Of a stretch of DNA of 64,000 bases, positions 41,629 to 48,642 are shown piece by piece. The DNA is from Deltaproteobacteria bacterium (lineage in GTDB: Bacteria; Desulfobacterota; GWC2-55-46), in assembly GCA_016234935.1 (NCBI GenBank), contig JACRNL010000005.1, positions 172,600 to 236,599 on the forward strand, in the 5' to 3' direction. Numbering within the stretch: position 1 is the stretch's first letter; every line of letters starts with the position of its first letter. The translations under genes and the position numbers were made by a program. The notes under the pieces are model-generated. The model was not told where the DNA came from and did not search any database. It saw only the letters and a program-made list of their open reading frames with translations.

Positions 41629-42980
41629 CCTCCAGAGAAATCCTGCGATATATATACGGCCTTGAGCGTACCGGCATAAGGCCGGGACTGGGAAGGATAA
41701 AAAAGCTTTTATCCGTCATTAAAGACCCGCAGCGTTCCTACCCGGCGGTTCACGTCGCGGGAACGAACGGCAAAGGCTCGACCTCGGCGATGCTTGCGTC
41801 CATATTGACCGAGGCCGGATACTCGGCCGGGCTTTATACCTCGCCGCATCTCGTGAGGTTTAACGAGCGCATACGGATAAACGGCGCGGATATAAGCGAT
41901 AAGGATCTCGCGAGGATCGCGGCAAGGCTCAAAGGGGTTGAACCCCCTGAGGGGGTTCAGCCCCTTCAAGGGGCGGCGGACGGCCCGGGGCTGTCGTTTT
42001 TTGAATTCACCACGGCGATAGCCTTTGAGTATTTCAGGGAGAAAAAGATAGATATAGCCGTCATAGAGGCCGGAATGGGCGGACGCCTTGACGCCACGAA
42101 TGTTTTGAGGCCGCTTGTTTCCATAATCACGAACATAGACTTCGATCATATGGACTTTCTCGGCAGGAGCCTTGCCGCGATAGCGCGCGAGAAGGCCGGG
42201 ATAATAAAGCCCGCTGCCGCCGTCGTGACCGCCGAGGTCAAGCCGGAAGCCCTTGCCGTCATAAAGGCGGCTGCGCTGAAAAAAGGGGTTTTACTATATC
42301 GGCTTGGCACTGATTTCGCGTATAAGGCAGGCAAAGAGAAAAACGGCCTGTCTTTTTTTGATTACTCCGGCATACACGCCGGTCTTACGGGTCTCGGCCT
42401 TGGCCTCAGGGGGCCGCATCAGCTTAAAAACGGCTCATGCGCGCTCGCCGCGGTTGAAATCCTCCAGAGGTCAGGTTTTAAAATCAGCGGCAGCGCGGTC
42501 AGGCGCGGCCTTAAGAAGGCATTCTGGCCGGCAAGGCTTGAGGTCGTCAGAAAGCGGCCCCTTGTGATAATCGACTCCGCGCACAATCCGGCGGGGGCGG
42601 CCGCCTTGAAAACGGCGCTTCGGGGTTTTCGTTACAGGAGGCTTATCCTCGTTCTCGGCATCATGAAGGATAAGGATATTGACGGTTTTCTGCAGGCGGT
42701 TATTCCGCTTGCGGATCGCATAGTCCTTACCGCGCCAAAGACAGCGCGCGCGATGAGCCCTGACGGGCTTTTTATGCGGCTTAAATCTCAGGAAAAACCT
42801 GTTTTTGAGGGGTTTTTAAGGCGGCTTAAATCTCAGGAAAAACCTGTTTTAATGAGAAAGAACGTCAAAGCCGCCCTTAAAGCCGCCCTCAAGGATGCAG
42901 GCCCGCAGGACGCGGTGTGCGTCGCCGGCTCCATATTCACCGCCGGTGAGGCGATGAAGGCGCTGGGCAGGGGGAATTAA
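41622..42980 (+). CDS. folC: FolC bifunctional folylpolyglutamate/dihydrofolate synthase
   Basis: A 452-residue Mur-ligase-like protein. The P-loop is HVAGTNGKGSTSAM (residues 44-57). SPHLVRFNERIRING, EAGMGGRLDATN and NIDFDHMDFLG are the folate and Mg sites, and IIDSAHNPAG is the C-terminal motif. It adds glutamate to folates. A C repeat encodes KGVEPPEGVQPLQG at about residues 104-117. A 45 bp in-frame tandem duplication repeats RLKSQEKPV at about residues 386-410. The stop codon TAA comes from the start of an A element (GGAATTAAAG). It is therefore longer than usual but probably active. Confidence 0.93.
   Translation: MPSSREILRYIYGLERTGIRPGLGRIKKLLSVIKDPQRSYPAVHVAGTNGKGSTSAMLASILTEAGYSAGLYTSPHLVRFNERIRINGADISDKDLARIAARLKGVEPPEGVQPLQGAADGPGLSFFEFTTAIAFEYFREKKIDIAVIEAGMGGRLDATNVLRPLVSIITNIDFDHMDFLGRSLAAIAREKAGIIKPAAAVVTAEVKPEALAVIKAAALKKGVLLYRLGTDFAYKAGKEKNGLSFFDYSGIHAGLTGLGLGLRGPHQLKNGSCALAAVEILQRSGFKISGSAVRRGLKKAFWPARLEVVRKRPLVIIDSAHNPAGAAALKTALRGFRYRRLILVLGIMKDKDIDGFLQAVIPLADRIVLTAPKTARAMSPDGLFMRLKSQEKPVFEGFLRRLKSQEKPVLMRKNVKAALKAALKDAGPQDAVCVAGSIFTAGEAMKALGRGN
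41931..41973. repeat. C-family repeat inside folC
   Basis: AAAGGGGTTGAACCCCCTGA then GGGGGTTCAGCCCCTTCAAG, GGG. This is the most regular copy, read as KGVEPPEGVQPLQG. It lies in a loop between DLARIAARL and the FFEFTTAIAF helix. Confidence 0.85.
42776..42850 (+). repeat. 45 bp tandem duplication in folC
   Basis: GCGGCTTAAATCTCAGGAAA AACCTGTTTT starts at 42776 and again at 42821. Each copy contains the palindromic CAGGAAAAACCTG and is read RLKSQEKPV. The period keeps the frame. Confidence 0.82.
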
Positions 42981-43072
42981 AGTTTTTTTGCGCCTGCGGC
43001 GAGCAAAGCTAAAGGGTTATATTTTGATTTCAGCCGTGCGCAGCGCCTTTTTTTCAAAAAAGGTAAGTTTGT
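42970..43072. repeat. A-family element overlapping the folC stop
   Basis: GGGAATTAAAGTTTTTTTGC, CGCCTGCGGCGAGCAAAGC, CAGCCGTGCGCAGCGCC, then hairpin at about 43047-43069. It includes the folC stop codon at 42978-42980. Confidence 0.72.
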
Positions 43073-43148
43073 AAAAAACTCCCGTATATGCTAACTTCGC
43101 CGCATCTGGAGCGCAGTTGCCTCTCAGGCCGGCCGGCGTAAGGTCACA

Positions 43149-45308
43149 ATGCGAACATTTAAAAATTTCTGCGAAAAACTCGCGTTCACGGCGCTCTTTA
43201 TCGCGTTCTTTCCGCTTGCGGCCCTTTCGCAAGAGGGGTCTTTGAAGATATTCAAGGAGGACAAGCCCGTTAACGTCACGGCGGACAGCCTGAACTACGA
43301 CAACGCGGCGCAGACGTATCATGCCAGCGGGAACGTCGAGGCCGTGCAGGACAAGATCGTCCTCAGGGCCGACGAAATGGTCTTCGACATGGTTAATAAC
43401 ACCGGCGCCGCCAGGGGCCACCTTAGCGGCACGGACGAGGGCGGCAATGAAATGAGCGGCGAAAGCCTTACGATGGACATCAAGGAAGAGACCGTCGTGA
43501 TCTTCAAGGCAAGGCTTTTTTTCAAAAGAGAGAACGTCTACCTCTCCGGCGACGTCATGAAGAAGACCGGGGAGGAGACCTATGAGTCCGACAAGTTGAC
43601 CTACACCCCGTGCGACTGTCCTGAAGGGCAGAGGCCGGCGTGGAGCTTTTACGCGTCGCACGCGAACATCGAACGCGGGCAATATATGACAGGCAGGCAT
43701 GCTTTTTTTCAGATAAAGGACGTGCCTGTGCTTTATACCCCGTATTTTACCGTGCCCATAAAGAACGAGAGGCAGACGGGTTTTTTAACGCCCAAGCCCG
43801 GTTATTCAAGGCTCCGCGGCTTTGTCATTGAAAACGCCTTTTTCTGGGACATTGCCAAAAATGAGGACGCGACGTTTTATCTGGATGTTGAGACTCAAAG
43901 GGGTCTCGGCAAAGGCGTGGAGTACAGGTACATAAGGAAAAGGAGCAGCTTCGGGGAGTTCAACTTCTACCAATACAAGGAAAAGAACATAGAAAGGGTC
44001 AGGGAGTTCAGGAAAAATTTTGCCAACCTCGCCAGGCCCATGACCGCGAGCAATGACCGCTGGCAGCTTAAATACAACCATAACGAATATCTGCCCGGCG
44101 GCTTTGTGATAAAGGCGAATATAAACGTGGTAAGCGACGATGAGTACTTCATAGACTTCGCAAAGACGGGCAAGGACCGCTCGCTTGGGAGCCTTGAGAG
44201 CAATGTTTCCCTGAGCAGAAGCTGGTCTGCTTACAGCTTCGTGACGCAATTGAGGTATTTTGACAACCTGCTTGTGCAGGATAAATCAACCATCCTGCAA
44301 AAACTGCCGGAGATGAATTTTAAAGGCGCAGACCAGAGCGTGGCGTCCACGCCTTTCTACATCTCCTTTGAATCGTCGTTTATCAATTTCAACAGGGACA
44401 CCGGCGTAAGGGGGCAAAGGCTTGACGCGCATCCGAGGCTCTCGCTGCCGGTAAACGCGTCAGGGTATTTTGATTTTACGCCGTCCATCGCCCCGCGCGC
44501 GACGCTGTATGAGGTCAATGGCGACCCGCAGGGCGGCGGATATAACGAGCGCTACGTCTACGACGTAAAGGCCGATCTGACGACGACCTTTGTCCGTATC
44601 TTTGAAACGGACTCAGGGGCGCCTGGCGCCGTGAAACATACCATCCGTCCGAAAATAGAGTATACTTATTTACCTGAGATGATACAGGATGACCAGCCGG
44701 TGTTTGACTCGGTTGACCATCTGCCGGCGGCAAGCGCGCTTACATATTCGCTCAACAATACGCTGACAGGAAAATTCATGCGTAACGGAAACAGGAGCTA
44801 TCTTGACTTTCTTTACATGGATATCAGCCAGACCTATGATATAAATGAGGCCACCAGGAGGCTCCATGCCGTTAGCGCGCCGAGGCGTCCGTTTTCCGAC
44901 GTAAGCGCGGAGCTGATACTGAAGCCCGCGGCCGGCCTGAAGGTAAGCGGAAAGGAAAAGTTCAACACCTACGATAAGACGCCGACAAGCTACGATGCGT
45001 CCGTCGAATGGACCGGCTCCGGCGGCAACCGCGTCTCTCTTACGGAAAGGTTTCTGAGGGCACAGACGCGCTACATAGAGGCCTACGTGAATTATCGCGC
45101 CGCAAGGGCCGTTAACATGAGTTATGCTCAAAGGTATTCGGACGACTTGAAAAAATCGCTGGAGACGGTCTACGGCCTGGAGTATAAGCCCCAGTGCTGG
45201 AGCGTTAACGCGACTTATACCGTGAAGCCTGAGGAAAAATCAATATTTTTTACGTTTAATCTGATGGGGCTTGGCAAGGTGGCGGCTGTGAAGGGCATGC
45301 TTGAGTAG
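43149..45308 (+). CDS. lptD: LptD outer-membrane LPS assembly protein
   Basis: A 719-residue outer-membrane protein with a signal peptide (about residues 1-27, ending LSQ). The N-terminal OstA-like jellyroll spans about 35-140 (VNVTADSLNYDNAAQTYHASGNVEA). A CDC pair is at about residues 153-155 (YTPCDCPEGQ), followed by YFTVPIKNERQTGFLTPKPGYS and a long beta-barrel. A single Cys (QCW) lies near the C-terminus, so the disulfide pattern is reduced compared with E. coli LptD. With LptE it inserts LPS into the outer leaflet. It marks a diderm with lipopolysaccharide. Confidence 0.93.
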   Translation: MRTFKNFCEKLAFTALFIAFFPLAALSQEGSLKIFKEDKPVNVTADSLNYDNAAQTYHASGNVEAVQDKIVLRADEMVFDMVNNTGAARGHLSGTDEGGNEMSGESLTMDIKEETVVIFKARLFFKRENVYLSGDVMKKTGEETYESDKLTYTPCDCPEGQRPAWSFYASHANIERGQYMTGRHAFFQIKDVPVLYTPYFTVPIKNERQTGFLTPKPGYSRLRGFVIENAFFWDIAKNEDATFYLDVETQRGLGKGVEYRYIRKRSSFGEFNFYQYKEKNIERVREFRKNFANLARPMTASNDRWQLKYNHNEYLPGGFVIKANINVVSDDEYFIDFAKTGKDRSLGSLESNVSLSRSWSAYSFVTQLRYFDNLLVQDKSTILQKLPEMNFKGADQSVASTPFYISFESSFINFNRDTGVRGQRLDAHPRLSLPVNASGYFDFTPSIAPRATLYEVNGDPQGGGYNERYVYDVKADLTTTFVRIFETDSGAPGAVKHTIRPKIEYTYLPEMIQDDQPVFDSVDHLPAASALTYSLNNTLTGKFMRNGNRSYLDFLYMDISQTYDINEATRRLHAVSAPRRPFSDVSAELILKPAAGLKVSGKEKFNTYDKTPTSYDASVEWTGSGGNRVSLTERFLRAQTRYIEAYVNYRAARAVNMSYAQRYSDDLKKSLETVYGLEYKPQCWSVNATYTVKPEEKSIFFTFNLMGLGKVAAVKGMLE

Positions 45309-45309
45309 C

Positions 45310-45545
45310 TGATGAACAGGCTGTCACTGCCCTTCAAGGCATATCTTTCAGCCAAGCTGCCTCAAGCGTCCCATCTGCGGCGTTGTCCCCCGCTTAAAGC
45401 CTGCGAGGGCAGGCTTCGTTGTTCGGAACGAACGGCGCACAACAAAGTGCGCCTTGTATCCGGCTGGGTTCCCATTGCGTTTTTATTATTGCAATGGGAA
45501 GATTCGGGGTACCCATCCGAAGGATGGGTCGGCCTGATCAGATTT
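45310..45545. repeat. J-family composite with H and K insertions (J3)
   Basis: GAACAGGCTGTC at the left, then GCTGCCTCAAGCGTCCCATC. An H unit (CCCCCGCTTAAAGCCTGCGA then GGGCAGG) breaks the CGTTG/CTTCG core at about 45385-45413. A palindrome GGCGCACAACAAAGTGCGCC follows. K hairpin at 45470-45500, then a GGGTACCCATCCGAAGGATG stem. The gap 45309-45801 holds this, an A element and a promoter. Confidence 0.72.
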
Positions 45546-45587
45546 TGAGTTTTTCCGCAACTTGACCAAGATGCAGCCTCGTCCCTT

Positions 45588-45703
45588 TGCTGCGCGCAAG
45601 TTTTTAAATTAAACTTCTTTGGGCACCTGCGGTGGGCAAAGCTAAAGGGTTGCATTTTAGCTTTTGCCGTGCGCAGCACCTTTCTTTCAAGAAAGGTAAG
45701 TTT
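45588..45703. repeat. A-family element before the response regulator
   Basis: GCTGCGCGCAAGTTTTTAAA, GGGCACCTGCGGTGGGCAAA, GCTTTTGCCGTGCGCAGCAC and a CCTTTCTTTCAAGAAAGG hairpin ending near 45703. Confidence 0.7.
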
Positions 45704-45715
45704 AAAAATGCCGGG

Positions 45716-45745
45716 TTGACAATTATTTGCCTGATAAGTTAAACT
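45716..45745 (+). promoter_or_regulatory. sigma-70 type promoter of the response regulator gene
   Basis: TTGACA at 45716-45721 and TAAACT at 45740-45745 with 18 bp spacing. The predicted start at about 45752 would leave almost no leader for the ATG at 45757, favouring the ATG at 45802. Confidence 0.55.
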
Positions 45746-45801
45746 GTTGAACAACAATGCAAGGACAGGGCCTGACATTCGGGCTTGAAAATGAAAATAA
45801 C

Positions 45802-46443
45802 ATGGCGGTAAAAAAAGAGGCTGTAGAGATAGAGTGCTCGGAGTGCCCGGCGCGCTTCCGGCTCTGGGTGCCTTCAGGCATGATGTCCGAGCTGGAAAAG
45901 GGCGCGAGGATAAACTGCGTCCGGTGCGGCACGGCTTACAGCGTCAAACGCAACGTCACGGGCTTCAGCATCATGCCCGCCAGGGAAAAGGCCGCAGCCG
46001 CAGCCCCGGAGCCTGAGGCCCCGCAGCCGGAGCCTTCGGTAAAGTCCAAAAACCACATACTTATCGTAGACGACGACAAGCTCGCGCGCGAGATGGTAGA
46101 CCACAGCTTCAAAGACAGCGGCTTGACCATGATGATAGTCAAAAACGCGAAGGAGGCCATACAGGCAGTCCAGACGAAGCCGGTCACGCTGATAGTTACC
46201 GATATGCACCTTAAAAATCAGGCCGACCCTGACGCTACAATGGACGGGGAGGAACTTCTCAGGAAGATAGTTTCACTTGGTTTTAAAATACCGTCCGTAT
46301 TAACGACCGGCAAGGATATAATAGACGATCTCGTGGAAGATCCGAAGTGGTTCGACCTTAACGTGAAGAGTTTCATACAAAAAGGAAGCCCCTTCTGGGT
46401 TGAAGAGCTGAAGGCAAAGATACAGGAACTGCTTCTGGATTAG
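45802..46443 (+). CDS. response regulator with N-terminal zinc ribbon
   Basis: A 213-residue protein. Residues 8-50 form a small zinc ribbon (C12-SE-C15, C39-VR-C42) like the MJ0042 type. An Ala/Pro/Glu linker follows at about 62-80. Residues of about 83-213 are a receiver domain with D90/D91, phosphate acceptor D134 in VTDMHL, T168/T169 and K194. There is no effector domain at the C-terminus. It probably acts through protein contact. The start could also be at 45757. No histidine kinase is adjacent. Confidence 0.85.
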   Translation: MAVKKEAVEIECSECPARFRLWVPSGMMSELEKGARINCVRCGTAYSVKRNVTGFSIMPAREKAAAAAPEPEAPQPEPSVKSKNHILIVDDDKLAREMVDHSFKDSGLTMMIVKNAKEAIQAVQTKPVTLIVTDMHLKNQADPDATMDGEELLRKIVSLGFKIPSVLTTGKDIIDDLVEDPKWFDLNVKSFIQKGSPFWVEELKAKIQELLLD

Positions 46444-46446
46444 CCC

Positions 46447-46697
46447 GGCAGGCCGCCTCAAGCGCCCCATCTACGTCGTTGCCTTCGTCGCTCGGAACGA
46501 ACGGCGTAGGACACACTACGCCTCGTTCTTCGCTCCTCGCCGCCTAGTAGCTGGGGCTTTTTGAGCAACCTGCCGCCGGAGTGCCTCAAGCGTTCCATCT
46601 ACGTCGTTGTCCCCCGCTTAAAGCCTGCGAGGGCAGGCTTCGTCGCTCGGAATGAACGGCGCACCCAAAACTACGCCTCAGTCCTCGCTCCTCGCTA
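46447..46697. repeat. two J elements in tandem, one carrying an H insertion (J4, J5)
   Basis: J4 (46447-46574) has CCATCTACGTCGTTGCCTTC then GTCGCTCGGAACGAACGGCG. J5 (46577-46697) has CCATCTACGTCGTTGTCCCC, CGCTTAAAGCCTGCGAGGGC, AGGCTTCGTCGCTCGG. The two agree except for the roughly 28 bp H unit in J5, at about 46606-46634. The right end of J5 runs up to the apbE stop. Confidence 0.85.
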
Positions 46698-47720
46698 ATA
46701 AATCCGCCCTTTGAAGTTTTTGGATGTAAAAACTTTTCCGTCGGCATTAACGATCACGGCTTGCACATCAGGCAGACTTTCTACAAGCGCCATGCCTTTT
46801 TCAGGGCCGAGCACAAACACGGCGGTTGACAGCGCGTCCGCAAGGGTCGCGTCAGGCGTGATTATCGTAGCGCTTTGGGAGAGTTTCGCCGGCCAGCCGG
46901 TCCTGGGGTCAAGTATGTGATGGTAGCGGACATTGTTTATTTCGAACTGCCTTTCGTAATCCCCGGAGGTGGCCACGGCGCCGTTAACGGGATAGCACTC
47001 GCCAAGGAGCTGGCCGGGTTTCCTGGGGTGCTGGATGCCTATGGTGAAGCGCTTGCCGGCGTCTTCTTTTTGAAAGACGGCCATGTCGCCTCCGGCCTTG
47101 ACTATGGCGCGTGAGACGCCGTTGGCCTTTAATGCGTCTATCGCCTTTTCGACAATATAGCCCTTTGCGATGCCGCCGAGGTTTAATGCCATCCCCTTCT
47201 TTTTAAGCCCTGCCAGAGACAGTTCTTTGTTAATGATTATCCCCTGCCAGTCCACCAGAGGGAGTATGTTTCTAATTTCCTTCTCATCAGGCAGCTTGCC
47301 TTTTTCACCGGAGTATCCCCAGACCTTTGCCAGCGCGCCGACCGTGGGGTCGAAGGCGCCGCCGGAGAGGCGCGAAGCCGTAACGGCCTTTGACAGCACC
47401 TCTATTAATTCCGGGGCGGTTTTTACGGGAGGCCCGCCGGCGGAGCGTGAGATTTCAGATACGCCGCTTTCCGTTTTGTAGGAGCTGAAAATCTTTTCAA
47501 GCCGCTCGATCTCGCCAAACGCGGCATCGGCGGCCTGCTTAAACGAGGTTTTTTCGCCGTCCATCAGCGTTATCTCGACGACCGTGCCCATGAGCGCCCT
47601 GGAGTAGGCCGCGCTGCCGGTCTTTTTTTCTTTGAGGAAGACGGCCGTGAGGATAATGAACACAGACATTGCGGCCGCCGCGTAAATAAGGAGACTTTTC
47701 TTCTTCATAGTGACGTTCAT
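46695..47720 (-). CDS. apbE: ApbE, FAD:protein FMN transferase
   Basis: A 341-residue protein with an N-terminal membrane anchor (about residues 9-28, without a lipobox). SYKTESGVSEI, GGAFDPTVGALAKVWGY, ALNLGGIAKGYIVEKAIDAL (FAD site), AIVKAGGDMAVF, ATSGDYER and HILDPRTGWPA...ADALSTAVFVLG (Mg site) mark the family. It attaches FMN to Thr or Ser of exported proteins such as NqrB, RnfG and NosR. The start at 47720 or 47708 is equally likely. A large hairpin lies in its upstream region. Confidence 0.95.
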   Translation of the reverse strand: MNVTMKKKSLLIYAAAAMSVFIILTAVFLKEKKTGSAAYSRALMGTVVEITLMDGEKTSFKQAADAAFGEIERLEKIFSSYKTESGVSEISRSAGGPPVKTAPELIEVLSKAVTASRLSGGAFDPTVGALAKVWGYSGEKGKLPDEKEIRNILPLVDWQGIIINKELSLAGLKKKGMALNLGGIAKGYIVEKAIDALKANGVSRAIVKAGGDMAVFQKEDAGKRFTIGIQHPRKPGQLLGECYPVNGAVATSGDYERQFEINNVRYHHILDPRTGWPAKLSQSATIITPDATLADALSTAVFVLGPEKGMALVESLPDVQAVIVNADGKVFTSKNFKGRIY

Positions 47721-47747
47721 ACGGGTTCAGCGCAGCATAAAACAAAA

Positions 47748-47830
47748 CGGCTTGCCCGGCACCACTTTCCATCGCCAGGAGTCATGCGTAATACAAACGT
47801 TGGCAACGGAACGTGGTGCCGGGCAAGCCG
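47748..47830 (-). other. 18 bp perfect inverted repeat between TraR gene and apbE, candidate structured RNA or terminator
   Basis: CGGCTTGCCCGGCACCAC at 47748-47765 and GTGGTGCCGGGCAAGCCG at 47813-47830 close a 47-base interior. On the minus strand the interior can form a further stem (TTGCCA with TGGCGA), and a T-rich tract CCGTTTTGTTTT follows the outer stem. It lies just 3' of the TraR-like gene and 5' of apbE. It could be a large terminator or a leader RNA. No riboswitch consensus I know fits well, and I saw no second copy in the window. Confidence 0.6.
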
Positions 47831-47865
47831 CGTATTTTTGTAAATGTCAGCAGGGCAGCGGTCTG

Positions 47866-48453
47866 CTAAAACTCGTCTTCGTCTTCCGGCTTTTCAAGGA
47901 TGCCCAGGCCCGATTCTTCTTCAACCCGGCCTTTTATCCGCTGTTCCTTTTCATTGCGAGACTGGCACTCGACGCATACCCTTGTAAAGGGAAGCGCGCG
48001 GAGCCTTTCCTCGGCTACGGGTTCGCCGCATTCTTCGCACTCTCCGTAGGTGCCGAGCCGGATGCGCTCGAAGGCGTCTTCTATCTCGGCGAGCTTTTCC
48101 CTGTCGCGGTCGCCGAGCGTCAGGGAAAGTTCGCGCTCGCGCTCGCTGCTTGCGACGTCGTAGATGTCGCCGATCTCGAACTTCAGGGTGTTGCTTTCGC
48201 TCCTGACCTTCTGAGTGACCTCCTGCAGTATCTTTGACTTCGCGTCGAGGAGTTTTTTGATGGCCTCTCTTTTAATAGAGCTTTTGCCCTTTGACGGCTT
48301 TTCAACCTTCGGGGGAGCGGCTATGACCGCAGGCTTTTTCGCCGCGATTTTTACAACGGCTTTTTTGGGAGCGGCCTTTACAATCTTTTTGGCAGGGGCC
48401 GCTTTTTTTGCTTTAGTTGCTGTTTTTTTGGTCTTGGTTTTAGTTGCAGGCAT
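47866..48453 (-). CDS. TraR/DksA family zinc-finger regulator with Lys/Ala-rich N-terminal tail
   Basis: 195 residues. Residues 1-58 are a Lys/Ala/Pro-rich tail with many KKA-type repeats, like histone H1-type tails. Residues 60-135 form a coiled-coil. The C4 zinc finger is C139-EE-C142 and C160-VE-C163 (GTYGECEECGEPV...FTRVCVECQ). DksA-type proteins bind the secondary channel of RNA polymerase; the basic tail may add DNA binding. The DksA tip acidic pair is not evident, so an action like TraR or a general zinc-finger protein is uncertain. The promoter lies so close that the transcript may be nearly leaderless. Confidence 0.85.
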   Translation of the reverse strand: MPATKTKTKKTATKAKKAAPAKKIVKAAPKKAVVKIAAKKPAVIAAPPKVEKPSKGKSSIKREAIKKLLDAKSKILQEVTQKVRSESNTLKFEIGDIYDVASSERERELSLTLGDRDREKLAEIEDAFERIRLGTYGECEECGEPVAEERLRALPFTRVCVECQSRNEKEQRIKGRVEEESGLGILEKPEDEDEF

Positions 48454-48461
48454 AGCGTAGT

Positions 48462-48489
48462 AGTATACCTTTTTTTAAAATAATGTCAA
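48462..48489 (-). promoter_or_regulatory. promoter of the TraR/DksA-like gene
   Basis: On the minus strand TTGACA (48489-48484) and TATACT (48467-48462) are separated by 16 bp. The predicted start, about 48455, is 2-3 bases before the ATG. The rest of the gap to mnmG (48490-48642) is AT-rich without clear signals. Confidence 0.65.
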
Positions 48490-48642
48490 CCGTATTCTGC
48501 CAATATTTTTTCCGTTTAAAATTAGCTAATTAGACCATTAATACGCAATACTGAAAGGCCTGTTCCCCTTCCACCGTCAGCGCCTCGGACGAAACCAATT
48601 GACACAGGTTTCTTTGATGCTATAAAATGATAAATTCAAGCC

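Noticed and set aside
47748..47830. integron attC site
   Set aside because: No GTTRRRY and RYYYAAC core sites and no integrase.
47748..47830. molybdenum-cofactor or fluoride riboswitch
   Set aside because: GGCGATGG within the loop recalled such motifs, but the arrangement of stems does not fit either.
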